A stretch of DNA of 64,000 nt from UBA11574 sp963752565 (GTDB lineage: Bacteria; Desulfobacterota; Desulfobacteria; Desulfobacterales; UBA11574), in the NCBI GenBank assembly GCA_963752565.1, contig CAVVZC010000002.1:124001-188000 (forward strand), given 5' to 3'. The notes under the pieces were generated by a model. The model worked only from the letters and a program-made list of their open reading frames with translations. It did not search any database and had not been told where the DNA came from. Positions 17,241 to 26,025 of the stretch are shown in pieces. How positions within the stretch are numbered: the first letter of the stretch is position 1; the number at the start of each line of letters is the position of its first letter. Position numbers and translations under genes: made by a program.

Positions 17241-18044
17241 TTAGGGTTCGACTTTACCGAATCTTCTTTCACGCTGCTGATAGTTTTTAAGAATTCGTAT
17301 AAACTCATCCTTCTTAAAATCCGGCCACAAGGTATCTGTAATGCAAATTTCTGTATAGGCGAGCTGCCATAACAGAAAATTACTGATCCGCATCTCTCCG
17401 CTGGTTCGGATCAAAAGATCCGGATCCGGCATTTCACCGGTATACAGATGTTTGGAAATGAGATCTGATGTTATTGAATCAGGATCGATACGACCATCTA
17501 TGGCCTTTATTGCAATCTCCTTAGCGGCCTTCACAATTTCAGCCCGCCCGCCGTAGCTCAGCGCCAGATTAAGGATCAAGCCCTCATTTTTCTGTGTTAA
17601 CATCATGCTCTTTTTCAGTTCTTGCCGAACATCTTCCGGCAATCTCTCCGTTTGCCCAATGGTATTCAGCCGAATGTTGTTGTCCAGCATCTCTTTTTGC
17701 TCGGACATCAGGAATTTTTTAAGGAGGACCATCAAGGCATAGATTTCGGTTTGAGGCCGTTGCCAGTTTTCAGTGGAAAAGGCATACAACGTTAAAATGC
17801 GAATTCCAATTTCACGGGAGGCACGAACAATGGCTCGAACAGTTTCAGAACCTTTTTCATGACCTTTAATTCGATTTAAAAGACGTTTTTTGGCCCACCG
17901 GCCATTACCATCCATAATAATGGCAACATGGAAGGGTAGGTTTTGGGGATCAAGATCTGTGTGAATAGAGGAAGATGTGTTAGAATTCAAGGATCTCTTT
18001 CTCTTTGTCTTTACAGACGTCATCGATAAGTTTGATGTGCTCAT
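17241..18044 (-). CDS. uppS: Isoprenyl transferase (undecaprenyl diphosphate synthase)
   Basis: A cis-prenyltransferase that makes the C55 carrier lipid for cell-wall synthesis. The signature IIMDGNGRWA is present with catalytic D45 (numbered from 18044), followed by RIKGHEKGSE, the AFSTENWQRP segment, and the RTSGEMRISNFLLWQLAYTE region near 210. The ATG at 18044 gives an N-terminal tail of about 35 residues that overlaps frr by 65 bp. Starts at ATG 18023 or TTG 17990 would reduce the overlap; the true start is unsettled. Confidence 0.92.
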   Translation of the reverse strand: MSTSNLSMTSVKTKRKRSLNSNTSSSIHTDLDPQNLPFHVAIIMDGNGRWAKKRLLNRIKGHEKGSETVRAIVRASREIGIRILTLYAFSTENWQRPQTEIYALMVLLKKFLMSEQKEMLDNNIRLNTIGQTERLPEDVRQELKKSMMLTQKNEGLILNLALSYGGRAEIVKAAKEIAIKAIDGRIDPDSITSDLISKHLYTGEMPDPDLLIRTSGEMRISNFLLWQLAYTEICITDTLWPDFKKDEFIRILKNYQQRERRFGKVEP

Positions 18045-18537
18045 CAGTTATTTTCTGAACCTGGTCCTGGGCCTTGAAAGCATCATCTTCAGAAATTTCA
18101 CCATCTTTTTTCAAGCTTTTCAACAGATCGTTGGCATCACGTCTGACATTTCGCACAGAAACCTTATATTCTTCGCTCTTTTTATATATAACCTTGACAA
18201 GCTGTTTTCTTCTCTCTTCGGTAAGCGGCGGGATGGAGATCCGTATCATTTTACCGTCATTGGAAGGCGTTAAACCAAGATCGGATTTCAATATCGCCTT
18301 TTCGACATTTTTGATAACAGATACGTCCCAAGGTTGAATTGTAATCAAGCGGCTTTCGGGGGTGGAAAGAGATGCCATCTGATTTAAAGGCGTTAGTGTA
18401 CCATAGTAATCAACCCGGATGTCGTCAAGAATCGAAAGGGAAGCACGTCCTGTTCTTATTTTATTAAATTCATTTTTAAGTGCGTCTATCGACTTTTGCA
18501 TACTATCTTTGGTTTCCTGATACATGGATTCAATCAT
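17980..18537 (-). CDS. frr: Ribosome recycling factor
   Basis: A 185-residue protein of normal length that, with EF-G, splits the post-termination ribosome. The family's KIRTGRASLSILDDIRVDYYG segment and SVRNVRRDAND motif near 135 are clear. It sits between pyrH (11 bp upstream) and uppS (overlapping), the usual rpsB-tsf-pyrH-frr-uppS order. Confidence 0.96.
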   Translation of the reverse strand: MIESMYQETKDSMQKSIDALKNEFNKIRTGRASLSILDDIRVDYYGTLTPLNQMASLSTPESRLITIQPWDVSVIKNVEKAILKSDLGLTPSNDGKMIRISIPPLTEERRKQLVKVIYKKSEEYKVSVRNVRRDANDLLKSLKKDGEISEDDAFKAQDQVQKITDEHIKLIDDVCKDKEKEILEF

Positions 18538-18548
18538 TGACTTTTCCT

Positions 18549-19265
18549 TTAATTATTTATCTGTGTTCCGACGACTTTCCCACATACCATTTTTTTTATA
18601 TTGCCCTTGTTTGCAAGATTGAAAATAACAAGGGGGAGATGGTTATCCATTGCCAGAGAAATCGCCGTCATATCCATCACATGAAGTTGTCTTTCAATAA
18701 CTTCCATATAGCTGATTTTTCTTATGAATTTAGCATCTTTTTTAACAAGTGGATCGGAATCGTATAGGCCGTCAACCTTCGTGGCCTTCAAAAGAATCTC
18801 GGCGTGTATCTCCTGTGCCCTAAGTACCGCAGCAGTATCCGTTGTAAAGTATGGATTGCCTGTACCGGCGGCAAATATCACCACCCGCCCTTTTTCCAGA
18901 TGTCGAATAGCCCTTCGAACAATAAAGGGCTCAGCCACTTCATGCATGGAAATCGCGGTCTGAACACGGGTCACCATCCCTCTTTTCTCCAGAGCATCTT
19001 GCAAAGCCAAGCTGTTAATTACCGTGGCCAACATACCCATTCTGTCGGCAGATACCCGATCCATACCATACGAAGATGCGGCAATCCCCCTAAAAATATT
19101 CCCGCCGCCGACAACGATGGCGATCTGAACCCCCAAATCAAATACAGAACGGATCTCCTCGGCCACATACTGAATCATTTCAGGGCTTATCCCAAAACCC
19201 TGATCGCCCATAAGAGCTTCTCCGCTCAGTTTTAATAGAATCCTTTCAAATTGTCGTATCGTCAA
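18549..19265 (-). CDS. pyrH: UMP kinase
   Basis: A 238-residue amino acid kinase family enzyme that phosphorylates UMP to UDP. KLSGEALMG lies at residues 12-20, GGGNIFRG near 53, and the AAGTGNPYFTTDTAA nucleotide-binding loop near 133. It follows tsf by 3 bp and precedes frr by 11 bp, so it is part of one operon. Confidence 0.96.
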   Translation of the reverse strand: MTIRQFERILLKLSGEALMGDQGFGISPEMIQYVAEEIRSVFDLGVQIAIVVGGGNIFRGIAASSYGMDRVSADRMGMLATVINSLALQDALEKRGMVTRVQTAISMHEVAEPFIVRRAIRHLEKGRVVIFAAGTGNPYFTTDTAAVLRAQEIHAEILLKATKVDGLYDSDPLVKKDAKFIRKISYMEVIERQLHVMDMTAISLAMDNHLPLVIFNLANKGNIKKMVCGKVVGTQINN

Positions 19266-19268
19266 AGG

Positions 19269-19868
19269 CTAAGACTCCCCAATTTTGAATCTTACGAACC
19301 GTTTTATTGAAATATTCTCACCAATTTTTGCGATCATTTCATTTAAAAGATCTGCGACGGTCATTTCGGGATTACGAACATAGGCCTGATCCATTAAGCA
19401 GTTCTCTTTGAAATATTTTTTCAATTTACCTTCCACAATCTTGTCCGCAACTTTTTCAGGCTTACCCATTTCCAGGACCTGCCCGCGATAAATCTCTTTT
19501 TCCTTGTTAATGATTTCTTCCGAAACGTCTTCAGGCCGGATTCCAGCTGGATTGGTCGCTGCAATATGCATTGCAATATTTTTGGCAAACGCTTTAAAAT
19601 CGTCATTTTTGGCAACAAAATCGGTTTCGCAATTCACTTCAACCAGGACCCCAAGTTTACTGTCCATATGGATATAAGACGCTACGATTCCTTCTGTCAT
19701 GGCCCTGTTAGCTCGTTTTGCAGCGGTTGCCAGGCCTTTTTTTCTTAAAAAATCAATTGCCTTCTCCATATCACCATTACACTCTGTAAGCGCTCCTTTA
19801 CAATCCATAATTCCGGCACCGGTCTTTTCGCGGAGCTGCATAACCATCTTTGCACTAATTGTTGACAT
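19269..19868 (-). CDS. tsf: Elongation factor Ts, short form
   Basis: A 199-residue guanine-nucleotide exchange factor for EF-Tu. The N-terminal UBA-like region (VMQLREKTGAGIMDCKGAL) and the TDFVAKN contact motif at 82-88 are intact. It lacks the second half of the core found in the approximately 280-residue E. coli protein; such short EF-Ts are common outside the gammaproteobacteria. It starts 2 bp after rpsB. Confidence 0.95.
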   Translation of the reverse strand: MSTISAKMVMQLREKTGAGIMDCKGALTECNGDMEKAIDFLRKKGLATAAKRANRAMTEGIVASYIHMDSKLGVLVEVNCETDFVAKNDDFKAFAKNIAMHIAATNPAGIRPEDVSEEIINKEKEIYRGQVLEMGKPEKVADKIVEGKLKKYFKENCLMDQAYVRNPEMTVADLLNEMIAKIGENISIKRFVRFKIGES

Positions 19869-19870
19869 CT

Positions 19871-20791
19871 TTATTCTCCCGATTTTTCTGTTTCTGCATC
19901 CTCTTGGAGTTTCTCGTCTTCAGAATGTTCTTTGATTTCAGTGTCTTTTTGAGTCGAAGGTGTTGTCTTTTTTATGATCTCTACAACAGGACCGTCTGTG
20001 CCGTCTGAAATAACCTTCCTTTCCCCCGGTTTTAACTCGGCGCTTACGGCGGCTACCGCAGATACATCCTCCACATCTTTATCGGCTTCAGCCTGCCGCT
20101 GTTCTTCCAGACGCTCTTTCCCCTCAATACATGCATTGGCTATTCTGGAGGTAATCAACCGAATGGCTCGAATGGCGTCATCATTCCCGGGTATGATATA
20201 ATCGATCTCATCCGGATTACAATTTGTATCTACAATGGCGATTATCGGTATTCCCAGACGTCTTCCTTCACGCACGGCAATGGCCTCATTCTTGGGATCA
20301 ACAACAAAAATGGCACCTGGAAGTCCATTCATGGTTCGGATTCCGCCAAGATTATTATCGAGTTTTATACGTTCTTTTCCAAGTTTCAGCCTCTCCTTTT
20401 TAGGAAAAAGGTTGATTGATTCGTCGTTCACAATGGTGTTAAGATAGTTGAGGCGGTCTATGCTTTTTCTAATGGTCTGAAAATTCGTCAGCATTCCGCC
20501 CAGCCACCTGTTGTGAACGTAAAACATTTCGCACCGGTTCGCTTCTTCATAGATCGAATCACGCGCCTGTTTCTTGGTTCCTACAAAAAGCAGCGGTTTG
20601 CCGTTCGCAACTGTATCGACAACAAAATCATAGACTTTCCTGAACATCCGAACGGTTTTCTGAAGATCAATAATATAGATGCCGTTCCTGGCCCCGAAAA
20701 TATAAGGTTTCATCTTGGGGTTCCAGCGCCTTGTTTGATGACCAAAATGTACTCCTGACTCAAGAAGCTCTTTCATCGTAATGTAAGACAT
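19871..20791 (-). CDS. rpsB: Ribosomal protein S2 with extended acidic tail
   Basis: A 306-residue small-subunit protein. The S2 core (MKELLESGVHFGHQTRRWNPKM at the start, WLGGMLTNFQTIRKSI, PDEIDYIIPGNDDAIRAI) ends near residue 230. The remaining 70 or so residues form a low-complexity, Glu/Asp-rich tail (EHSEDEKLQEDAETEKSGE) not present in E. coli S2 (241 residues). GGGAGAAAATA precedes the ATG. It heads the translation-lipid operon, and a strong hairpin is found in its leader. Confidence 0.95.
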   Translation of the reverse strand: MSYITMKELLESGVHFGHQTRRWNPKMKPYIFGARNGIYIIDLQKTVRMFRKVYDFVVDTVANGKPLLFVGTKKQARDSIYEEANRCEMFYVHNRWLGGMLTNFQTIRKSIDRLNYLNTIVNDESINLFPKKERLKLGKERIKLDNNLGGIRTMNGLPGAIFVVDPKNEAIAVREGRRLGIPIIAIVDTNCNPDEIDYIIPGNDDAIRAIRLITSRIANACIEGKERLEEQRQAEADKDVEDVSAVAAVSAELKPGERKVISDGTDGPVVEIIKKTTPSTQKDTEIKEHSEDEKLQEDAETEKSGE

Positions 20792-20836
20792 TATTTTCTC
20801 CCTTTCTTAAATGGTTTCCCCCCCGCCCATATCAAC

Positions 20837-20876
20837 CCTGTTTCCGACCCCGTAAAACGGGGCACCGGGAAACAGG
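20837..20876 (-). promoter_or_regulatory. Hairpin in the rpsB leader
   Basis: On the minus strand an outer 9-bp stem (CCTGTTTCC with GGAAACAGG) encloses an inner 6-bp stem (CCCCGT with ACGGGG). It lies 45 bp before the rpsB start and about 105 bp after prmC. No T tract follows directly, so it may be an S2 autoregulatory leader element rather than a terminator (inference). Confidence 0.45.
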
Positions 20877-20982
20877 TCCAAAGGCGTGTGAATTAATTAA
20901 ACTGATATTTTTAACAAATTAAAAATTGATTCGCAACTAATTTTTATTGTTTTGGTCTCGATTCAGTTAGGTTTCTGTTTTA

Positions 20983-21891
20983 TTATCTTTTTTGCATTTG
21001 GACGACACGATCATATCCACTGTAATCTTTTGTATATACGACGTTTTCATATTTTGCACATTGATTCGCAATTTTCTGGACATCATGTCTTTGATCATGG
21101 CCGATTTCCAGTAAAAGGTGTCCCTTTGGTTGAAGATAGAGATGAGCATTGTTAATAATATGTCTTAAACATGAAAGCCCATCTTCGCCTCCGTCAATCG
21201 CCGAAATCGGTTCATTCTTGACAATTTCAGGCTGAAGTTTTCCAATCACCCGGCTTGGAACATACGGTGGATTTGAAACAATCATATCAATCACAGGCTT
21301 TTTGTCCTTAAGAGGCTCAAACCAATCTGCACAAATAAAACTGACCCGACGTTCAATATCATGATGCTTGGCATTTTGCTTGGCCAGCCTGACAGCGGCT
21401 GTTATTGTATCCGACGCAAAGAAAAGATGACAGGGTCTCATGGCTGCAAGGGCTAAAACCACCGCCCCGGAGCCTGTGCCAAGCTCGAATATACGCTTTG
21501 GGGTCAAATTCGGATGAGAGGCTGAATCTTGCGGCAAAAGATTTATGGCAGTCTCAACCAGAAACTCCGTCTCGGGTCTTGGAATCAGAACGTCTTTTGT
21601 AACCATAAAATCCATAGACCAGAATTCTTTCCTACCCACGATGTATGCAACCGGTTCTCTGTTAATGCGTCTCTTTATTAAATCCTTGAACCGTGACAGC
21701 TCATTGCTGAAAAGCGGTTCATCGTATCGCAAATACAAATCTATTCTTTGCAATTGCAATGCATGGGCAAGAAGTATTTCGGCTTCAATTCTTGGGCCGT
21801 CGATATCGCGGGATTCGAAATAAGATGTGGTCCACCTGAGGAGTTTTATTATCGTCCACTCAGGATCAGTGGACGTCGGCTGATTCTGCAT
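20983..21891 (-). CDS. prmC: Release factor glutamine N5-methyltransferase
   Basis: A 302-residue SAM-dependent enzyme that methylates the Gln of the GGQ motif in release factors. The N-terminal helical substrate domain (AEILLAHALQLQRIDLYL) is followed by the PVAYIVGRKEFW segment, the SAM loop FELGTGSGAVVLALA near 140, and the catalytic NPPY near 205. The gene overlaps prfA by 26 bp, its substrate gene, as in most bacteria. Confidence 0.94.
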   Translation of the reverse strand: MQNQPTSTDPEWTIIKLLRWTTSYFESRDIDGPRIEAEILLAHALQLQRIDLYLRYDEPLFSNELSRFKDLIKRRINREPVAYIVGRKEFWSMDFMVTKDVLIPRPETEFLVETAINLLPQDSASHPNLTPKRIFELGTGSGAVVLALAAMRPCHLFFASDTITAAVRLAKQNAKHHDIERRVSFICADWFEPLKDKKPVIDMIVSNPPYVPSRVIGKLQPEIVKNEPISAIDGGEDGLSCLRHIINNAHLYLQPKGHLLLEIGHDQRHDVQKIANQCAKYENVVYTKDYSGYDRVVQMQKR

Positions 21892-22945
21892 TCTGTAATG
21901 TCTGGGTTTGATAATAAGTTATAAGCGCTTCTATGATTTCATTGATTTCACCCTGCAAGATATTCTCCAGTTTATAAAGGGTAAGCCCGATTCTGTGATC
22001 GGTAACTCTTCCCTGTGGGAAGTTATACGTTCTTATCCTTCCGCTTCTGTCTCCATCTCCAATCTGGCTCTTTCGCTCTTGAGACCTTTTTTCATTCTGC
22101 TCTCTCGTCACACGATCAAGAATGCGGGCACGAAGAACTTTCATTCCCTTGTTTTTATTTTTCAGCTGCGATTTTTCATCCTGACATGTAACAACAATAC
22201 CTGTCGGCAGATGGGTAATACGTACGGCTGAATCGGTTGTGTTCACACTCTGGCCGCCCGGGCCGGTGGATCGAAATACATCAACTTTGATCTCGCTGGG
22301 ATCAATATGAATTTCCACATCTTCGGCTTCGGGTAACACTGCAACGGTAACTGCAGAAGTGTGTATCCGTCCCTGTGTTTCGGTTTCCGGAACACGCTGA
22401 ACACGATGTATGCCGCTTTCGTATTTTAAGCAACTGTATGCGCTTTTGCCATGGATCATGGCAATGATTTCCTTTAAGCCACCAATGCCGGTTGGATGAT
22501 GGTTCAAAACCTCGACTTTCCAGTTCTTGAATTCTGCATACTTATTATACATTCTAAACAGATCGCTGACAAAGAGCCCGGCCTCTTCACCACCGGTACC
22601 GGCCCGAATTTCAATGATAACATTTTTGTCATCATTGGGATCTTTGGGTAAAAGTAATTTTTTAAGATCGGTTTCCAGGTTGTCTTTATTAAGCTTCAGG
22701 GCTTCGACTTCATCCCGGGCCATCTCTTTTATATCCGGGTCTTTGTCCTTTAATAGTTCCATGCTTTCGTCAAGTTCTATCAAGGTCTGCTTGTACTTTC
22801 TATAGACCGTTACAATTTTACTTAGATCAGCATGTTCCCGGCTATATTTTTGATATGCCTCCCTATCCTGGATGATCTCGGGATCGCTTAAAAGCTTTTC
22901 AACCTCCACAAAACGACCTTCAACACCTGTTAATCTATCAATCAT
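21866..22945 (-). CDS. prfA: Peptide chain release factor 1
   Basis: A 359-residue class I release factor for UAA and UAG. The GGQ motif is intact near residue 230 (STGPGGQSVNTTDSAVR). The codon-recognition region HRVQRVPETETQGRIHTSA carries the P-x-T type tripeptide of RF1. The Gln is the target of the downstream prmC product. It is followed upstream by rpmE and rho in the common order. Confidence 0.96.
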   Translation of the reverse strand: MIDRLTGVEGRFVEVEKLLSDPEIIQDREAYQKYSREHADLSKIVTVYRKYKQTLIELDESMELLKDKDPDIKEMARDEVEALKLNKDNLETDLKKLLLPKDPNDDKNVIIEIRAGTGGEEAGLFVSDLFRMYNKYAEFKNWKVEVLNHHPTGIGGLKEIIAMIHGKSAYSCLKYESGIHRVQRVPETETQGRIHTSAVTVAVLPEAEDVEIHIDPSEIKVDVFRSTGPGGQSVNTTDSAVRITHLPTGIVVTCQDEKSQLKNKNKGMKVLRARILDRVTREQNEKRSQERKSQIGDGDRSGRIRTYNFPQGRVTDHRIGLTLYKLENILQGEINEIIEALITYYQTQTLQNAESADVH

Positions 22946-22994
22946 TTTACCTTAAAAAAAAAATTATTTCAGCCTGCCAACCACCTCCAAAAAT

Positions 22995-23056
22995 AAACCG
23001 CCCATCACCTTTTGTATCTCAATGAGAGGGTTTACCAAAATTTGGTGAATGGGCTG
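22995..23056 (-). other. Inverted repeat between rpmE and prfA
   Basis: AAACCGCCCATCACC (22995-23009) is mirrored by GGTGAATGGGCTGTTT (23044-23059), with one mismatch near the base. It overlaps the very end of the rpmE region and could slow or trim the rpmE-prfA transcript. No T tract follows, so it is not called a terminator. Confidence 0.4.
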
Positions 23057-23057
23057 T

Positions 23058-23267
23058 TTATTGATTCTGAAACTTTTCATATTTCTTGCGGAAACGCTCA
23101 ATTCGACCTGCAGTGTCCAAAAGTTTCTGTTTGCCGGTAAAAAAAGGATGGCATTTCGAACAGATCTCCACACGTATATCCGATTTTGTCGATCCCACTT
23201 CCAGCACATTTCCACAAGCGCACTTTATGGTTGTTTCCGCGTATTCAGGATGAATGTCCGTTTTCAT
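23058..23267 (-). CDS. rpmE: Ribosomal protein L31, zinc-binding form
   Basis: A 69-residue large-subunit protein. The four zinc-ligand cysteines of the C+ type are present (CACGN near 16-18 and CSKCHPF near 36-39), followed by the GKQKLLDTAGRIERFRKKY signature. It lies between rho and prfA. The C+ form is usually replaced by a zinc-free paralogue in zinc starvation; none is seen here. Confidence 0.95.
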   Translation of the reverse strand: MKTDIHPEYAETTIKCACGNVLEVGSTKSDIRVEICSKCHPFFTGKQKLLDTAGRIERFRKKYEKFQNQ

Positions 23268-23292
23268 ATATTTTAAACCTCCTCATCTTTTC

Positions 23293-24540
23293 TTATGTGT
23301 TCATTGAATCTAAAAACATTTTATTATCTTTGGTTCCATTCATTTTATCAAGTAAAAATTCTAAACTGTCAACAGGATTTAATGAAGAAAGTAACTTCCT
23401 TAGAATCCATACGCGATTCAGTGTTTCCTGGGATAAAAGAAGCTCTTCCTTTCGCGTACCCGATTTCTTGATATCTATGGCAGGAAATACCCGTTTGTCG
23501 GCAAGTCTTCGATCAAGTTGAATCTCCATATTGCCGGTCCCTTTGAACTCTTCAAAAATAACCTCATCCATACGACTTCCGGTGTCAACCAGAGCCGTTG
23601 CCATGATGGTAAGGCTTCCACCCTCTTCGATATTTCTGGCAGCCCCGAAAAAACGTTTTGGGCGCTGAAGGGCGTTTGAATCAACACCTCCGGAAAGGAT
23701 TTTCCCGCTGGGAGGAATAACAGAGTTATAGGCCCGGGCAAGTCTCGTAACACTGTCCAACAGAATGACAACGTCCTTTTTATGTTCAACAAGGCGCTTG
23801 GCCTTTTCAATAACCATTTCAGCAACCTGAACATGTCTTTCAGCAGGCTCATCAAAGGTTGAACTGATCACTTCACCATCGACGGATCGTTCCATATCCG
23901 TAACCTCTTCCGGCCGCTCATCAATAAGGAGTACAAATAAAACAATATCCTTATGATTGGCACTGACACTGTTGGCAATGGACTGCAAGAGCATGGTCTT
24001 GCCGGATCTGGGCGGTGAAACAATCAAACCCCTCTGACCAAAGCCAATCGGCGTCAAAAGGTCCATGATTCTCACGGAATAATTATCAGATTCGGATTCA
24101 AGCATTATTTTCCTGTCCGGATAAAGCGGTGTCAGGTTGTCAAAAAGTATTTTTTCCCTGGCCACCTCAGGATCTTCATAGTTGACCGCCTCAACCTTTA
24201 AAAGGGCAAAATATCTTTCCGTCTCTTTTGGCTGGCGAATCTGTCCGGATACAGTATCCCCGGTTCGCAAATTAAATCGACGTATTTGAGATGGTGATAC
24301 ATAAATATCATCCGGTCCCGGCAAATAATTATAGTTGGGCGCCCGTAAGAACCCGAATCCATCCGGAAGTATTTCGAGTGTGCCTTCTCCGAATATCAAG
24401 CCGGTTTTTTCAATCTCTGCCTGTAACAGGGCAAAAATAAGATCTTGCTTTCTCATTCCAGCAGCCCCGTCAATTTTGAACTCTTTTGCCAAAACATTCA
24501 GCTCTCTGATCTTCTTTTCTTTAAGCTCAACGATGTTCAT
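23293..24540 (-). CDS. rho: Transcription termination factor Rho
   Basis: A 415-residue hexameric RNA helicase. It has the N-terminal Rho domain, the cold-shock-like RNA-binding domain (GFGFLRAPNYNYLPGPDDIYVSPSQI in its usual position near 63-88), Walker A PPRSGKT near 178, and the Q- and R-loop regions of the ATPase core. Length is normal. A long untranslated stretch lies upstream, as expected for a gene often controlled by its own product. Confidence 0.96.
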   Translation of the reverse strand: MNIVELKEKKIRELNVLAKEFKIDGAAGMRKQDLIFALLQAEIEKTGLIFGEGTLEILPDGFGFLRAPNYNYLPGPDDIYVSPSQIRRFNLRTGDTVSGQIRQPKETERYFALLKVEAVNYEDPEVAREKILFDNLTPLYPDRKIMLESESDNYSVRIMDLLTPIGFGQRGLIVSPPRSGKTMLLQSIANSVSANHKDIVLFVLLIDERPEEVTDMERSVDGEVISSTFDEPAERHVQVAEMVIEKAKRLVEHKKDVVILLDSVTRLARAYNSVIPPSGKILSGGVDSNALQRPKRFFGAARNIEEGGSLTIMATALVDTGSRMDEVIFEEFKGTGNMEIQLDRRLADKRVFPAIDIKKSGTRKEELLLSQETLNRVWILRKLLSSLNPVDSLEFLLDKMNGTKDNKMFLDSMNT

Positions 24541-25147
24541 TAAAAAATTATCCCTCCCATTATATACTCCGTTTATTTTGTAACCATTTTGCCTTTAATG
24601 AATATGTTCGCCATTTAAAATTACAGTCTCTTTTATCAAATCATAATATACGAAACTTTAACCTAAATTGAACGATTTTTTGAAAACAGATGTGCTGAGA
24701 TCTAAATGCATATAGGTTATTGAAAACCGATCCGAAAAAACATTGGGATCTTCGCCAGGCATTTCCGTAATTATGTCGAAGGTTTACATGAATCCTTGAT
24801 GCGCAAAAAACAGTTCAGGTCGAGGAAAAATTCGCTCAACTTAGGTTTAAATATGAATTTTAGGCCTCCTGCCGGGTCAAATTATATGCGTATTAGGCAG
24901 CATGGTTTTTTTATTTCACTAAAACCATCATTCCATCAACTTCAGTATTCTTTTGATTAACCTACAGGATGATGAGAACTAAGTAATTTTCAAATGGATC
25001 CATATTGGTTTTAATGGAAGAATATGAGTTTTCAGTGAAATAAGATTGAAGAATACGGCATTCTCTCCAAATGGTGGGATCCAACGGGTATGAATATATT
25101 CTTTAAAAAATTCATTATATCATGATTCATTTCGTGTCAAGAGCTTT
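24541..25147. other. Gene-free region upstream of rho
   Basis: About 600 bp with no coding frame, strongly AT-rich, with several short A/T runs and no clear hairpin plus T-tract terminator. It may hold the rho promoter and leader. I see no recognisable RNA gene in it. Confidence 0.5.
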
Positions 25148-25774
25148 TTATCTTTTTGTGATTTTGGTAAGATTTTTAAACAAAACATCAACGGACTCTA
25201 TCAGCTTCTCCATTGAACCTTCATTCCACACGACATAATCAGCCCGGCCAATCCTCTCTTCATCCGACATCTGAACATTTATAAGGTCCTCAGCTGCATC
25301 ATGTGATGTTTGATCACGTTCCATTAGCCGCTTAACCCTTAATTCCTTGTCAGCACTTACAACGACAACCCAGTCGAACCTATCTTTCATATCCAGTTCA
25401 AAAAGAAGGGGAACTTCGATGACCACCATGCGGCAGCCCTCTTGTTCCGCACAAACTACATTTTTTTTAATAAGTTCAGTTATTTCATGGTGCAGAAATC
25501 GTTCCAAAGCAAGCCGAGCGTCATCATCATGAGTGATCATTCGGCGCAGTATTTTACGGTTTAACGTACCATCGGACAACACGACTTTTTCACCAAAAAA
25601 ACGGATGATCTTTGCTAATGCTTTTGAACCCGGAGCAACAGCTTCCCTCGCCATTTCATCAGCACTTATAACTTTAACGCCAAGTTCTTTCAATCGTTTG
25701 CAAACAGACGTTTTACCGGAACCCGCCCCACCTGTAACGGCAACTTTTAAAACCTTTTTTATTGTTTTGTTCAT
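25148..25774 (-). CDS. coaE: Dephospho-CoA kinase
   Basis: A 208-residue P-loop kinase that completes coenzyme A synthesis. Walker A is GGAGSGKTS at 15-23; the DEMAREAVAPGS region with its conserved Asp is near 39-50, and the VVIEVPLLFELDM segment near 120. It is divergent from cca, with a MITE-like element between them. Confidence 0.94.
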   Translation of the reverse strand: MNKTIKKVLKVAVTGGAGSGKTSVCKRLKELGVKVISADEMAREAVAPGSKALAKIIRFFGEKVVLSDGTLNRKILRRMITHDDDARLALERFLHHEITELIKKNVVCAEQEGCRMVVIEVPLLFELDMKDRFDWVVVVSADKELRVKRLMERDQTSHDAAEDLINVQMSDEERIGRADYVVWNEGSMEKLIESVDVLFKNLTKITKR

Positions 25775-25797
25775 ATATGTTCCCGGTTAGACACAAC

Positions 25798-25969
25798 TAG
25801 TGTCTATCCAGAGATGGTCTTTTTGCCCCATCTTTGCGTTATGCTCAAAAAATAATCCTCGGAATATTTAACATATGCCTACTTGGCCCGATAGATTTTC
25901 CATAGGGGGAGTTATTTTTTTCGCATGCCTTGATATTGAACAAAAATCCTCATTTCTGGATGGACACTA
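25798..25969. mobile_element. MITE-like element, copy B (full length)
   Basis: A 172-bp non-coding element with terminal inverted repeats matching at 14 of 15 positions (TAGTGTCTATCCAGA at 25798-25812; right end TCTGGATGGACACTA at 25955-25969) and more loosely over about 28 bp. Its termini match those of copy A. The interior differs from copy A, so the family is defined by its ends. It occupies the space between the divergent coaE and cca genes, where it could carry or disturb promoters. The right end abuts another palindrome, CACTAACT-AAA-AGTTAGTG (25965-25983). Confidence 0.7.
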
Positions 25970-26025
25970 ACTAAAAGTTAGTGATAATAAACATGAGATA
26001 AAGAAAATCAGGAAAAGAAAAGTAA

